From Amoebophrya sp. A120 (Eukaryota; Sar; Dinophyceae; Syndiniales; Amoebophryaceae), in the NCBI GenBank assembly GCA_905178155.1, contig CAJINV010000014.1, forward strand, positions 2,265,923 through 2,329,922: DNA of 64,000 bases, given 5' to 3'. The translations under genes and the position numbers were made by a program. This document shows positions 1 through 12,711 of the stretch, piece after piece. A model generated the notes under the pieces. That model was not told the DNA's origin. It saw nothing but the letters and a program-made list of their open reading frames with translations, and made no database searches. The stretch's first letter is position 1, and the number at the start of each line of letters is the position of its first letter.

Positions 1-2244
1 GGTAAAGCCAAACGGACCGACCGGCTCCCAAGCGCTGTCGGGCATGTAGAAGTCACCATCATCAATCTGATCTCCTTGTTCACCAGCAGCGGAAGGCGCC
101 ACAACAGCCGCTTCTGCGCAGGCGTCCTCGTGCTTGCGCATACGCGCGGCGAGCCATGCGTGCTCCTCGGCGGGGGGCCGGCAGGCGGGAAGCCGTGTCA
201 ACTTCTCGTATTTATCTTCGGCCGACGTCAAGGAGGATCGTTCGCAAAGCTGCCGACGGAGGGCGGGGGGGTGCGTTCCAAATTGTTCCCCAGCACTTCG
301 TGGCGAACTGGATTCCTCGATCCGAAACACTCTGTTGGCGCTTTTGCTTTTCGTATTGCTCCGCCACCATGGTCCGCGCCCGCTGTTCCTGGATCTGGAT
401 GTGCTTCTGCTGCTGCGGCTTCTCTTTTGCGACGAGAGGCTGCGTGTGCGTTTGTGCTTCGTCGATTTTTTGACAAAGAGGTCATCCACTCCGCCCGCTT
501 TTCGGAGACTTCTACCCGCACTGGCGCTCCGACTCCGACCTCCTCCCGCGGCCAGCGCGGGCCAATCGTTGTGCCGAATGCCGGGGTAGGGATGCGCGAC
601 GTCGAGGTCGTAGTAGGGAAACGGAGCTGCAGATCCAGTCGGGGAAATTTCCAGGCCCCGTAACTCAATCGTGAACCGGGACAGATCGCTATCAGAGAAG
701 GAGGCAGCTGAAGATGTTGATGTTCGATGGTGAGTTTCCGCATGATAACTCTCGCTCCCACGACCTCCCAACTGCGTGACTACCACCTCGGAGTATCGAG
801 CAAGCCAGAAAACCTCGGCGAGCTTGCGCGACTGAAGCTGCTGCGTGTCGGGCAACAATGACGCTGTTGAGATCTTCGGCCTCGACGCGAGTACCTCACT
901 CGCGGTTAGAATTTGAAGAGGGGGCACACTTCCAGCGAGAGTTGCAATTTCGCGGATCAGACGCTCTTTTAGTCTCGATTCAACTGCAGAGCCCAGGTGG
1001 TTGTTGAATATGAGAAAAACGCTGTTGCACCGATACTTTTCCGCTTGCGCACTCACCACAGAAGCGGCTCGCTTCCAAAAGTCTGTCGCCCGGTCAGTTT
1101 CATCTTCAAGCGGGGACGAGGTTGCAGCACCGGATAAAGAAGACGAGGACAGCATCGGACTACGACTAAAATCATCCAACTGCAAGCCGATAACTCGAGG
1201 GCCCCGACGCGATGCTTGGCGAAGGCCCTGCTCGTCCTCGCCAACAGTAAGTCCCGTTGCTGGAGGTGCCATGGACGCGCTCAATTCTTCCACTATCGCC
1301 GCTTGCAAATTTTGAATTTCCGTCTCCAGCAGCAGGTTCGGGACAAAAATGCTCTGGATGACTTCGCTGTAGAAGGCAAAAAACGAAGTATGCTTGGACG
1401 TGGTCAGCGTTGTGCTTTCAACATCGCAGATTTTCGAAATAAACGAGCTGCGAATCGGACGCACGAAGAAGGCCTCAAACTCCGCAAGGAAAAGCCCGGT
1501 TTTCCGAAACGCCGTCTCCAAGCGGTCCGTGGAAGTCGTCGTGGAAAAATCATGTTGATGTTGGCCCTGCTTCATCCGAGAAGTGTGCGCCAGCCTACGT
1601 ATTTGACCCCGGCAACTGTTCTGGACCGCGAGCGCCATTTGATGCAGCTTCAACCCGAGTGGCTGTAAAAAAAGTTCGCTCCTAGACAAGGATCTCTGTT
1701 GTAGTGAACCGCGTCGTGCTCGTTCTCCAAACGGATTTTCGCTTCTCGTTCTCCTCGAGTTGGATGTCGTCGAGTCGGCTCCGTCATTTTTTCCACTTGC
1801 ACGAGCTGTCTCATGTTGATCAACATCCAGCACCGTGTGCTCGTCGTCTTTGCTCCTGTGTCTTACCAAGTATGGCTGTAGTCCTTGCTTGATTTTGAAG
1901 TCCGGATCGTTAATCGCCTGGCCGTAGTACCCGGAAAAGTTGTGTTCTGCGATGGAAACCTCGGGGTCTAGTTCTTCCCACGCAAGCATCCGGCGGGACA
2001 GCGGCGAGTAGAGATTCTTCATCGTGACGCTATCCCTGTGATTTAGGATTCTCGCAACCCAGCCGCCAGGCGGCAGCGACGGAGCCCGTTCCTTGTAGTC
2101 GAGCAGGCTGCCCTCGACCACCAACACAAGAGGTCCCAGATAGACCGCGGCTGTCGTCAACGAAGCGAAAATCAGCTGTCGGAAGGGAACTGCGAGGAAG
2201 CAGTTGCCTCGGCTGCCTGTGTTCTTGTCTACTACTGCCGGCAT
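1..2244 (-). CDS. Hypothetical type II membrane-like protein, partial (3' end outside window)
   Basis: An uninterrupted minus-strand frame of 748 codons runs from an ATG at 2244 to the window edge with no stop, so the C terminus lies to the left. After a short polar N terminus, about residues 22-48 form a hydrophobic stretch (QLIFASLTTAAVYLGPLVLV) consistent with a signal anchor, giving type II topology with a long luminal part. Residues around 70-110 contain SRRMLAWEELDPEVS and NDPDF. A central segment (VFLIFNNHLGS, then LAEVFWLARYSEVVV) alternates hydrophobic strands and helices as in Golgi glycosyltransferases, but I see no diagnostic motif, so a transferase role is only a guess. A Ser/Arg-rich stretch (SRSRSxS-like) follows near residues 570-620. 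No intron is needed. The open ORFs on the plus strand over the same interval are shadows. Family unknown. Confidence 0.7.
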   Translation of the reverse strand, partial: MPAVVDKNTGSRGNCFLAVPFRQLIFASLTTAAVYLGPLVLVVEGSLLDYKERAPSLPPGGWVARILNHRDSVTMKNLYSPLSRRMLAWEELDPEVSIAEHNFSGYYGQAINDPDFKIKQGLQPYLVRHRSKDDEHTVLDVDQHETARASGKNDGADSTTSNSRRTRSENPFGERARRGSLQQRSLSRSELFLQPLGLKLHQMALAVQNSCRGQIRRLAHTSRMKQGQHQHDFSTTTSTDRLETAFRKTGLFLAEFEAFFVRPIRSSFISKICDVESTTLTTSKHTSFFAFYSEVIQSIFVPNLLLETEIQNLQAAIVEELSASMAPPATGLTVGEDEQGLRQASRRGPRVIGLQLDDFSRSPMLSSSSLSGAATSSPLEDETDRATDFWKRAASVVSAQAEKYRCNSVFLIFNNHLGSAVESRLKERLIREIATLAGSVPPLQILTASEVLASRPKISTASLLPDTQQLQSRKLAEVFWLARYSEVVVTQLGGRGSESYHAETHHRTSTSSAASFSDSDLSRFTIELRGLEISPTGSAAPFPYYDLDVAHPYPGIRHNDWPALAAGGGRSRSASAGRSLRKAGGVDDLFVKKSTKHKRTRSLSSQKRSRSSRSTSRSRNSGRGPWWRSNTKSKSANRVFRIEESSSPRSAGEQFGTHPPALRRQLCERSSLTSAEDKYEKLTRLPACRPPAEEHAWLAARMRKHEDACAEAAVVAPSAAGEQGDQIDDGDFYMPDSAWEPVGPFGFT

Positions 2245-3373
2245 TTTGCTTGTTCGTATTGCAACACTGGGCACCAGGTTTGCAAGAAAAATGTAAGTAA
2301 AGTTGGCGTTGTGGTTGTACTAGTAAGTTGAAGTTCGTAAAGAAATAAAGTGAGTACTTATTTTGTTTGCGCATGCTGCGCCACCAAAACCAATACAATG
2401 AATTGCAACAAATTTTGAAAGTGATGACGTTCTTGACTATACAGAATCGAGGATGACGATATTCAAGGCTAAAAAATAGACAAAATTTGAAGAACGAAGA
2501 GAATGCTTGAGCTCTTGCAACAAGACGTTGAAGTTGCTTTATCCTCACTATTTGCAGGCACCTTCATCATTCAAGGTAACAAGTAAGATGTCTGTGGTCA
2601 CCACAGTTGTGATCATCTCGGATCTATCTTCATGTCGCCTCTACTTGTGGCTCTAGCAACAACACGATTTCGATTTCCATGATCTTCATCGCTGGATCTT
2701 CTAGCAACAATGTGAACGTCATCAGCACGATTTGCATTGCATTGCAGGAGCATGGATGGAACTTTTTAGAAGGAGCGCCAGGCAGAGAGAACCGATAACA
2801 GACGGCGGTCTGACCGTGACATCGAGCCTTTACCTTTTATCAAGCCGACTGGTAGCGATAGGAACGAGATCGCTTGCGTCATGTATGATCCTTATCTCGG
2901 AAATTGAAATTTGGATCTCTCTTCCAACTTTGTTCTATCAGAAGCGATGGATATCTTCTTTCTGAAACATGCTCTATTCATCCAGTAGTAGCAAGAGCAA
3001 GACCGCCCTGACCGATTTAATCAAGAGACAAATGAATATGAAACAGAATTAGCTTCTTGTGATAGTCGTGATTTTCGAGAAAAATACTGCTCATAGCCAG
3101 CAGCTAAACCACAGCGCTCGCTTGTCCTTTATTTCTCCTTTCCAATAGAGACTCACCTCGTGACCACAAAGATCGAAAACCATTTTGATTTTTCCTCATT
3201 TGAAATGAAGCTCAGCAAAAAGTTTTCGGCGCCAACGTGAGAACCAAAAATGAGCGCATCAAAGTTCATTTTTCAACAAGCCAACTGCAGTGAAAGTTCT
3301 TGGAAAGAGCTGTAGCTGGCGCAGGGCATAACTCGCGGCCGCTGGCGCCGGCACGTCGACGATGTGCAAGAGA
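2245..3373. other. Intergenic region
   Basis: About 1.1 kb between the partial gene at the left and the 3' end of the giant-protein gene. AT-richer than the flanking exons; only short random ORFs on either strand. I see no RNA gene, repeat or introner here. It should hold the promoter of the left gene and the 3' untranslated region of the gene to the right. Confidence 0.6.
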
Positions 3374-6300
3374 TCACACCTTCTGTTCCCGCAGCATCTT
3401 CAGCAATTCCTCCTCGATCTCCTTCACATTCTTATTTTCCTGCCCCACATTCTCCGCCTCGAGTTTGGCCACCGTCTTCTTGAAATCAGTGTCCGCCCGC
3501 TTTTGCCGGAAATCTGCCACCTCTTTCGCCACCTCGACGTCCCCGCCTCTCGATAGCTTGTCTGCTTCGATTTTTGCCGACGTGGTGCTGGTGCCATTCA
3601 CATCATCAGCTGCTACAACACCTTTACCGGTCGATTTCTTAAAGAAATCGTCTGCCCCCCGTAAAGCTGAGTACTTTTTGTACAGCGATAGGTAAAATTG
3701 CTCACTCTTCGCATTCTGCTCCATCGCGTCTGTTGTTGAAAACGAACCCGTAGTAGTTGCACCACCCCCTTGTGGTCGAGCCCCACTTTGACCACGCCCA
3801 CCACGGTCATCATCTGCCAAAGAACTAATTTCCGAGGGGTCTCCGGATAAAAACTTCCCGAGCCGCTCCTTTTTTCCGCCGAAGCAGTGGTTCAAAAGAA
3901 ATTGCTGTCGCAAATACTCAGCCGTAATTTTTCTACGCGGGAAGGCCTGGCCCCTGTGTGGAGATGAAGAGGCAGTGGCGGCGTGGTGTAGTTTCACCTG
4001 TCCTTGTTTTCCTGATCCCCCTTCGAATTGTTCACCTTTTATTCCCACAATCTCCCTCGGATCCCGGAAGCTTTCGGGTAGAATCAAAGCGGACGGGCCG
4101 TCTTTCTATCAACAGAAAAAAACCCTAACCCATCCACATCCATTTTTTGCATGACAAACACAGGATTTGATCTGATGTATGTTAATGCTTTGCATGACAA
4201 ATTGGATGCGGATGGGTGTTTTTTCCTGGATACTTTCGCCTGCAACCCAATTGCAGTCAGCCGCTTCCGAAACCGACGGCTGATATGGATTGCAAAAGTG
4301 TCTTGGTCTGGAAGAATGCAGGAGTTTTTGATGCAGATTTTGCGTGACCCATGAGGTCGGTGATGCATGCCCTAGCATCAGAGATTTTGCGAGGGCTTTC
4401 TGATGCTCATACTGCGTGAGAAATGCCCTCTCCGCGTAGCACAAATTGCACCTCTTTTGCTGTTCATGCAATACAGTTTTTATGTGGATTCCAAAAGTAG
4501 CATCACAAGTTGTATCCTTCCAGACCCAGACATTTTTACATTTGATAGCTGAGGGTCTCAAACGACTCGGACTGTTCGACCAGCAGTTTGTGCTCTTGGT
4601 TCAACCTCGCCTGGTTGTAGAGCTGCAGCACGTCCTTCTTGTAGTCGTACGAGGGCCTCGTGTCCGAGTCCGGGTTGGACCTGTGGTCATAGAGCGGCTC
4701 GGCGAAGACGGCGTTCATAATGTTAGATCGGAAGAGCGAGGAGATACTGCGGCTACTTGTTGTGCTGGATAATTGAGACGTAGACGCAGGCCGCGCGTCA
4801 GGTTTTGATCGGTCTGGAGCAGGGGGTGCGTCAACCTCCAGTTGCAGTGCTTGCTCAATGATGTCTTCATCTTCGTCGTCTAGATTTCGAGTGGGCGCAT
4901 CATCGCTTTCGTCTTCAACGTCAAGAAAGCCAGCGCCGGCTGTTTTGCGAGGTGGTAAGAAATTCCTGATTGGGCTGCTCCTGCTCTTCCGCGTCTCCAA
5001 TTCAAATTTTTCCATCCTGCCACTCATTCCGATTGCCCGCTTCAGCGATCCACCTAATTGTCGCTGCATTTTGGTCAGCCCGGTCAAGGAGCCAAGACCG
5101 TGGAGGGAGGTATTCGAGGTCGGGAATGTCGTAACGTTGTTGTAGATGTTGTTATTGAAAAACAGCGCGCTCTTCTGCAGGCTCTTCCGTGTACCGAAAA
5201 CGTTGTTACCCAGGGAGAGCAAATCGATATTGCTAGTGGCGCCTATCAGCTTCGGATCGGTAAGAGCGGCCAAGCGCTGCTCCAACATTTTTGCGTGGAC
5301 GGAGGCGGGGCCTATAACATCATGCGTCGTAGTTGATCTCGACGCTGTCGCGGTTTTCTTCTGCGGCTGCGCTCCCTCTGGACTGCTGGTCGCGTGTTCC
5401 CCCTCTCGGTTAAAGGTAAAGCTTTGGAGGTTTTTGTGATGTTGAAACAACGGCGATCGCTGCGGAAGCTCGTGATCACCACGTCGAAATTTCTTGGAAA
5501 CCGCACACTTCTTCTTGCTCCTTCTACTTGTTTCTGTGTCATCTTCGTCAATGACAGCACGACCACCTGTTGCATGTGCACTCGCCAAACTTTTTTGCAC
5601 GGCCAACAACAGCAATAGCCCGTGGTCCTCTGGTGCAACTCGGTTCGCGGCCCAGGGAAACAAGAAGTCGGCGAGCTGCGAATAGTCAGTGGCCCTCCGC
5701 CGGTGCGAGTCGTGCGCCTCGCCTCCGGCAGGGGAAGCGCCAGAAGAACTTCCTCCCCCGCGCCCTGTTGTCGCCTCCTTGTCCTCTTTCGGTTGATCTC
5801 TGTCTTCCAAACCCCTAAACACCGCCTCGACTCGTAGCAACCCTTGGTCTCGGGAAAGCAGCTTTAAGACGAACAGCATCGCGGCACAGACGGCCTCTTT
5901 CTCGCTTTCTGAAATCGGCTGCCCTGGCGCGTGTGCGTTCTTCTTCTCTCCGTCGTGTCCGCCTTTTACAGTCGCAGGGCTTCTAGTAGATGGCGCATGA
6001 AGCCGCGATCCAAGCTGCTTGCTAGCCTCCTCCTTTACCTCAAGAAATCGCAAGTCGAATACATCATCGAGAACATCACCAGCTGCGGCTGGAGGATCTT
6101 CTTGGTCGAGAGCCCCATCGCTCGATTTCAAGAAGATCCCGGGTGCTTGCAAGAACAGATCTCCGAGCGGGTAGGAGGTATGGCGACGCAGAGTGAAGGA
6201 GTCTGAGCCGGTAGTTTTTTCAAACCCGATTTTCTTCGTGGGAGATGCCGGAATTGAGGCCGGGTAGGGGTACTTGTTCTCGCCTTTGTTGCCGCTCGGT

Positions 6301-9300
6301 GAAGATGAAGCAGCTTGTTTTTTTTCAATCGTGTCGACCTCCTGCTCCTCGATAAAGATGACACTATCTTCTACTTCATCGTCGCCTTGAATGTCCTCTT
6401 CCAGCTCGATGCCATTTTTTTCGGGCGCGATGTCGACGATGTTGCGCGTTTCTGGATAAAACAGGAAGCGGCTGCTTTTCTTGTTCTTCCCTGACAGTTT
6501 ATTTCCCTCCTCTGCACCGACAGTTCCTTCTGTTTCCTCGTCTACAGGCGACGCAAGAAACGACTCCAATTTTCGGTACATGGCTTCCTTCCGCTTCTGG
6601 CCCGCTTTCGCAGCCACTTCCGACTGCAGCATTTCCCGTCGCTTCTTCTTCTCGGCTTCTCGGTCTACTTCGCTTTGCTTTGTGCGCAATTCGCGTTCCA
6701 GTCTCCTGTGTTCCTCTTTCGCTGCGTCGATTTTCTTGGTGAAGGCGTTGCTTTTTTCCTCAGCTGCAACAATACGCGAGCCTGCTGTTCTTGGGCGAGG
6801 GCTCTGGCTCACAGTATCTGCAACTTCGGTGTGGGAAAATCTACTGTGTTGGTTCAAGAAACGGCCATTGTACGCCACGGCCCTCCAGCGAAGAAGCTTC
6901 TGCTGCTTGCCGTGGTTTTGACGAAATCTTACTGCTGCAGCTGCTGCACGTCCCAAAGTTTCCCCCGAGAAAAAAGGAGTCCGCAAGCGAATCGGATTCG
7001 CGGAAGTCATCTGCTCTTCCCTAAGTATCGTGGGAAAGAACAAGTGCGCCTGTTCCGGTTCATACTTCGCAACATCCCGATCTGCTTTTTCCGGAAGAAA
7101 AACAACGGCGTACCGGTTCAGGAAGCGCCGTGCCCTCCGTAGCTTCGATTGGTAAGCGGCAAGAGAAAAATTAGCCGAGTTGCAAATCGCGTCCCAGTCA
7201 ATAAACGAAATTGTTGCACCACTTTTGGTTGTGTCAGAAGCTCCTGCTTCATCGGCAAAAGATGAACTTCCTTTGCCTACAGAGCTGCTGTGTAGTGATA
7301 CTGGACCTGGAGTAGAAGATGCAACAACATTTGCCGAGACCCGAACCGTTTCACAGATCAACTTGCTCAAACACGCGACTATTCCGCGTTCCAGTGCTGC
7401 TGTGATCTGCTTGGTATTAACCACTGGTAGAGGAGGTCTTGAAGATGTTCCTCTTCCTTTTCTCCCCGGCGTTGCCAGCATAAGCCCTCCACTCCTCGAC
7501 CACGCTGCATTCTCTTCACGCACAGGCGCAAGACGATCAGCATCCCTGCTGAACAAGGCAGAATCTTCGTCACAGGACTCTCCTCGCCCGGGCAGAACCT
7601 GGTCGAGTAGCCTAAAACAGGTGCAAAGCTGTGCGAAAGTAGAGCGGGAGCTCGACGTCCAAATTGATGCCCTGCTCTGCTGTAGGCCTTGTAGATGCTG
7701 CTGCTTTGCTGCTTCTTGTAGGCGCAGCCTCACTTTATCATCGCCCGCTGTCAACAGGGCTGCTCTGGCGGCGTTCACTAGGATTCGGGTGTAGCGGAGC
7801 TGGTGGTCGTGTGTGATGGTTGTGACAGATGAGCCACTAGCGGAATGTCCTTGAAGTAGAACCTGCCTGTTGTACCTCGTGCTACTAGGCGAAGAAGATT
7901 TTTCTACTCCGGCTCCTTTGCTGTTGCTTTTGGTTGCATCATCCAATCGCGCGTCCTGCGGCGCGTTGCCCCCGTCGCGGACCTCGAGGTCGAAATCCAA
8001 GAAGGAATTGACTTCTTCCAGCCAAGACTGCGGTGCTGCCCCTGGCATCTGAGGGGAGGCTGTTCCTAGTGCTGGTGATGATGATTCTTTACTGGCATGA
8101 CTTCGAGCAGAGAAAGTGGGGTCCCTGTAATACAGTTTTCTTGCTGTAGTTTGCGGTGGGTCAAATTTGACGCCAGTCCTTTCCCTGGTTGCGTTTTTAA
8201 GGCGTTTGATCACAATTTGATCAAAAGAAGAACTGCCCTCATCTTCTTGTCCAAGCAGGACAATGTCCTCGCTATCGCTTTTAACATCAGCACGATTTGT
8301 AGTTGTTCCCACCTGGTGCGGGTATGCTTGATCTGCTCTTGCACTGTCCACCTCCAATTCTCGAAAGTCCTGCTGGTCGGGAGAGTCCTCGAGCGCGGAA
8401 AACTGTAAAAGACTGCTGTCATCATCGCTGTCAACTCCCAGAATGGCTGCCCGAAGCTGCATGTCGGTCTTTCTATCGTGATCACTTCGCATATCTTGAC
8501 GCTTGTGCCTGAATTGTCCTTTTCGTAGCTGGTTTCGGCTCATCAATGAACCGACCCCATCTGTTGTGCCGGTGTAGCCTTTGCTGACTTCGTCTTGAAG
8601 ACTTCTACTGTGCGGCTTTTCATCCTGAAAAAGTTGCTGAAAGAGCAGACTTGCCTCAGCCAGGGTGGGAACTCGACCTGCCTCGCGCTCTTTGTCTTTG
8701 CTATCCTCCACACTTGCCCTGAGAAACTTCCTGACTTTGGCGGAGTGTAGTTCTAAATCATCTGGCTCCTCGTCGTGATCGTTCATGAAGATTTTGTCGA
8801 CGACGCCGTCTCCTGTATCGTCATCCTCCAAATAGCTTCGCCACCGCTGGCGCTTCCACACGGCAGGGGCTGAAACCACGGCCGTCGTTGGCTTTTTTGC
8901 TCCACGATCTACTTCTTGATCACTATCTTCTTCTTTCAAACCGATTCTCGAAATCGCCCGGAGCTGCTGCGCTATGTTGTCAGTTGAGTCTGTGTTTCTA
9001 GAGAATTCTTTCACAGGAGTGTTGGGCGGAGCGTGCGTTCCGGTGGACCAAGTCGTGCTTGTTCTCATCTGTATTGATGAAAGAGGTTCCTGGTGGTGGT
9101 CATCTGACAAGCTGCTATTCTTTTTCGTGTCGACACCACGAAGCAAATTCAAGGAGCTGCTGATATTCATCCGTAGAAGTTCGTGCTGTTCGTCAAGATC
9201 TTCGTCGCTTGTGAAAGCAGAGGAACTCCTCGTCCATTTTGTGGAGGAACTAGACGATGTCGAGCTCCTCAAATCTGCTTCGCCTTTCCCATAATAATCC

Positions 9301-12300
9301 GAAATTGCCTCGACGTCCTCGTCCAAATCCCGACCCACGCGGCCGTTTGGAGGAAGTGCCACGACTTTCCATTCCAAAGACCCGGTCTCGGTGTTGAAGA
9401 TCTTCCGCGCCAATAATTTTCCGTCTTTGTCGTACCAACTGACCGCGTTTCCATCAGCGTCCACATCAATTTCTTCCACTACTTTCGCGGCCGCGGATAG
9501 GAGCTCTTGATGCGTATAACTTTGGCGCCGATTTTTCGTGTTATTTTGACCACCGGGCGGGGAAAATTCGCTTCCGCGCTGCTTCGACGCCCTCGTTCCG
9601 CTTTTCCGCTTCTTATTTCGTCTTGGCGAGTTCGGGTGGGGTTTCCTGTAGTCGTATTTTCGTCCTCCGACTCCGAGTCCCCTTCTGTTGCTTCTGCGAG
9701 TTTTATTTGTCGCCGTTTTCTCAACCTGATCTTCATCTCCACCTTCAAGAACAGTCTCATCGCCGCCGTCTTTTCTCCCACATTCAGCTCCATTTGTGGC
9801 CGCAGAGCTTTTTGATGACTTTCCCGAGGACGACGAGGAAGAGGAAATCAGCATCTCGACCGGTTCGGTTTGCGCGTTCGCAAAATCGTGCATCAGCTCC
9901 CAGTATGCAATACAAAAGTATCGCACTCCTGGTGACGCTTTGCTTTTTCTTGCTAGGTGAAAGTGATAGTGAACGACACATGATACAATTTGCCATGCGA
10001 ATGCAGCTCAAAATAGAGAAATCTCTTATGCAGAAGTATTGCAATCAGTACGAGGAGTTGTGCGAGTGCGACATCATTTTCGCATAGGATACCCAGAGTG
10101 GCTTCTGGTTCAACTTCGCCACAAACTCCGCTTCATCTTCGCAGGAGCTGGAGGAGAGGTCAAGGTCAACACGAAGATCGTCTGTTTTTCTCGTGGTTCT
10201 TGTTCTAGCCCTTTTCCTTTTCTGTCCTTTGTCCGCAGTGTCGTTGTCAGCCGTGCTCCCTTTGCTGATCCGCACTTCTCCCGCTTGCGAATTACTCGCA
10301 GCAGCAAGACTCGCGCGGCCTGGGTCGTCTTGCGAAGGTTTTGCTCCACGCTCGGCAGCTAATCCAGTTTTGTTTTTGCCGGTGTCATCACGCTGCAGCT
10401 CAGCAGCATCGTCCTTCCCCCTATCCAGCTGTTTGAGCGCGTGACCCAAGCGAAACTCAATCGCGTTCATGGCCTCCTTTACTGTCGGGAATTGCTGCTC
10501 GTCTCTCGCGCGCGAGGAACGGTCATCGGGAGAAGAGACTAGCTGCAGATCTTGATCTAGATGATCTTCATCGTTTCTTCCAACTTCACGATCATCAGTT
10601 TGACCAGCAGAGTGGTCCTTTCGCATCCAAAACGGCGGCTCACGGTCCGACGGCTCCTCTTCCACGACGCACTCGCTTTTCTCGCCCTTCTGGTCGTCAA
10701 GCTGATAGACTTCTTCTTGTACTAGCCGAGGTCGGCTTTGCCCCTCTACCAGCCTTTGCCCCCGAACAGCCGACTTGCCACTTGTTGTTCGTGTTCCTGT
10801 CACTTCCAAATCCAGATGCAGTTCTTCCCCCGAAGACGTTGCTGAGCTGCTATCGTAGACCTCGTCCAGAGGTTGGTGGTGATCCTGGTGCTGGTTCACG
10901 ATGTCTGGGTGAAGTTTCTCCCCCTTCGAAGAGCGGCCCAAGACGAGACTGTGCGTGAAGGCCTCCAACGTAGACGGATTACTCGTGGGCGGGACTTTTT
11001 CATTTTCTCGCTTCGTAGTTTGACCATCCTTTACCGTTTCACTTTCTTCTAATATCAGCGCCGGTTGATGAGTATTTCGCTCTCGCTGATGTAGATGCTG
11101 TCCCACTTCAAAGTCAACGTCGTCGCTGCTAGAGGTCTCTGCTTGCGCGATCGGGCTGGTTCTTTTCGGAAACTGACCAAGGCCAGAGCCGGCGACAGGG
11201 GCGGGCGCTGTTTTGCCATCCTGTACCTGTTCCCCAGAAACGTCTGCTCTCTCCGGGAAGAAAAGCAGACTTAGAGAACTTGGAGGGCGGCGTGCAGCAG
11301 GACCTGCAGCCTTACCTGCTACATCACAGCTTCTTGCGAAGTCGAAGAAGTTCCTGTCCTTGTTGAACACAGCAGGTCCCTTCGCCCTACACTTGGTAGT
11401 ACTTTCCTCCAGCTTCCTGCGCCAGCTCCAGCTGTGCACCTTCGCGGCCGCGTCTACGGGAATCGCTGGTGGGACCGAAAGTTCTTCTGTGCCCATAGAA
11501 ATTCCGGTCCGCGTCCTCGGCTGCATTTGCCGACGTCCCTCTCGTCGTGCCGCTGCCTTTTCATCTTCGTGTGCTCTCTGCGCTTGCTGTGTTCCTTGCG
11601 CTTGGGCTTGCTTTCTCCACGAACCAAATCCGCTCGAGATAGTCTTTATTTTCGTTTTTGCTGTTGACGTCAGTCGGCTCTGGAAAAAACCTGCCTGCTG
11701 CAAGTTGCTCGAGCAGGATTTTTGGAAGTCATCTTGTTGCTCGTCCCTCTTCACTTGCAGGTCCACTGGCGAGGACCTGTGCGTTCCCTCCTTCAACGTT
11801 TTCGGCCCGGCGGGGGCGTTGGCTTTAGTAGATGTCGCCCCTCCAGCAGAGACGACCACTTTCGCCTTCGCCACAGAAACTCCGCCCGCCGTTGATTTCG
11901 CAGACAGCTTCGCTTGCACAGGTGCAGCTGCTCCCGGCGCAGCAGTAGACACTCCTAGAGAAACGCTCGCTTTCGGAGCAAACACTCCACCCCCGGCCGT
12001 GGATCTCGCAGATGGCAACTTCGATGCACCAGCTGCCCCGGAAACTCCCGAAGCACCCGACCGAGCGCTACTTGCGCCACTTCTCCCTGTGCCTAATCCG
12101 CTGGAAAACAAACTGGTCACTTTAAGCCCGATCTTCGGCACAATCGATGACGACTTCGCGCCGGCCTTTTTTCCGGAAGTTCCCTTCGACGGTTGTTTTC
12201 CCTTTGCGGATGTGTTTTTTCCAGAGAAAACACTTTTTGCTTTCGTCGGCGGTTTTGCTGCAGCTGCAAACTGGTTCGCAGGTCCTCTGGCGGGTGGTGG

Positions 12301-12711
12301 TGGCGGGTAGTTGGCTTTGACGTAGGTCGCAAGAAGCTCCTCGAGGTTGACTTTCGACAGCAGGTTCAACGAGGGCGTCGGTGCTTCTTGTTCTGCTTTC
12401 GCTCCTTGGAGGTCTGCAGTGCTACCTGGAGCCTTTAGTGGCTTCAGGAACTCTTCGTACACAGAGACGGGGACGTACAAATCTTCAATCGCTTTATTTG
12501 CAGGTGGGTTTATTTCCTCCGTCTTGGGGTCATCTTGACGATCGTCGTCTCCAACGTCCTCCGAGGCCAGACTCCCCGTGGGACTATCCAGGTAGAGGCG
12601 CCACTTGGCGATGCGGCGCGTGGCTGCGCTCTCCGTGTTTTCCCTGTCGATGTCATTGTCTTCGTCGATTCCGTAGTAGGATCGCAGGTCAGCGGGAAGC
12701 GGCCAGGGCAT
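3374..12711 (-). CDS. Giant low-complexity coiled-coil protein, 2930 aa, four exons separated only by introners
   Basis: Model: exons 12711-10046, 9900-4548, 4278-4233 and 4101-3374, totalling 8793 nt (2931 codons with stop). The start is the ATG at 12711 (MPWPLPADLRSYYG). All three introns are TIR elements, each flanked by a 5-bp direct repeat, and removing element plus one repeat keeps the frame. The first 900 residues are rich in Ala, Ser, Gly and Lys (about 140-320), then acidic. Residues about 1930-2010 are a highly charged Lys/Glu/Arg helix, probably a coiled coil, and the last 55 residues form another (EIEEELLKMLREQ). Long disordered Ser/Asp/Glu tracts fill the rest. I recognise no enzymatic domain; a scaffold, cytoskeletal or nuclear role is possible but unsupported. 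Exon 3 is only 46 nt. The intronless ORFs on the opposite strand are shadows. Confidence 0.75.
4107..4232 (-). mobile_element. Introner, intron 3 of the giant-protein gene (126 bp, TATCCAGG subfamily)
   Basis: Begins TATCCAGGAAAAAACACC and ends in a degenerate inverse copy (TTTTTTTCTGTTGATA), with GAAAG repeated on both sides (4233-4237 and 4102-4106). The interior has two GCATGACAAA-type blocks flanked by a second inverted repeat (GGATGCGGATGGGT against ACCCATCCACATCC). Removal joins GCG AAA GAC in frame. Nearly the same length and ends as 55393-55520 in the purine gene. Confidence 0.85.
4284..4547 (-). mobile_element. Introner, intron 2 of the giant-protein gene (264 bp, TATCAAATG subfamily)
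   Basis: Reading on the minus strand it begins TATCAAATGTAAAAATG and its other end, reverse complemented, begins TATGGATTGCAAAAGTG; both continue into a shared TCTGG/TCTTGG block. Flanked by TCAGC on both sides (4548-4552 and 4279-4283). Removal joins CTC AGC to CGT CGG in frame. A GT-AG reading (GTAAAAATG to CATATCAG) is also in frame here, so only RNA can settle the exact splice sites. Same subfamily as 38584-38836 and 52715-52962. Confidence 0.85.
9906..10045 (-). mobile_element. Introner, intron 1 of the giant-protein gene (140 bp)
   Basis: Flanked by the 5-bp repeat TACTG (10046-10050 and 9901-9905). The inverted ends share TGCAATAC (ATTGCAATAC at one end, GTATTGCA at the other), and the CAAAAGTATCG block next to one end links it to the 150-bp subfamily in the purine gene. 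Removing element plus one repeat joins TCG TAC TGG in frame. No GT-AG pair fits the required frame. The ends are less perfect than in other copies and do not begin with TAT. Confidence 0.75.

Noticed and set aside
76-1892. Several plus-strand frames, up to 195 codons, over the left end
   Set aside because: They overlap a single continuous minus-strand frame of 748 codons with natural protein composition, and are rich in Arg/Ser/Leu runs typical of antisense shadows.
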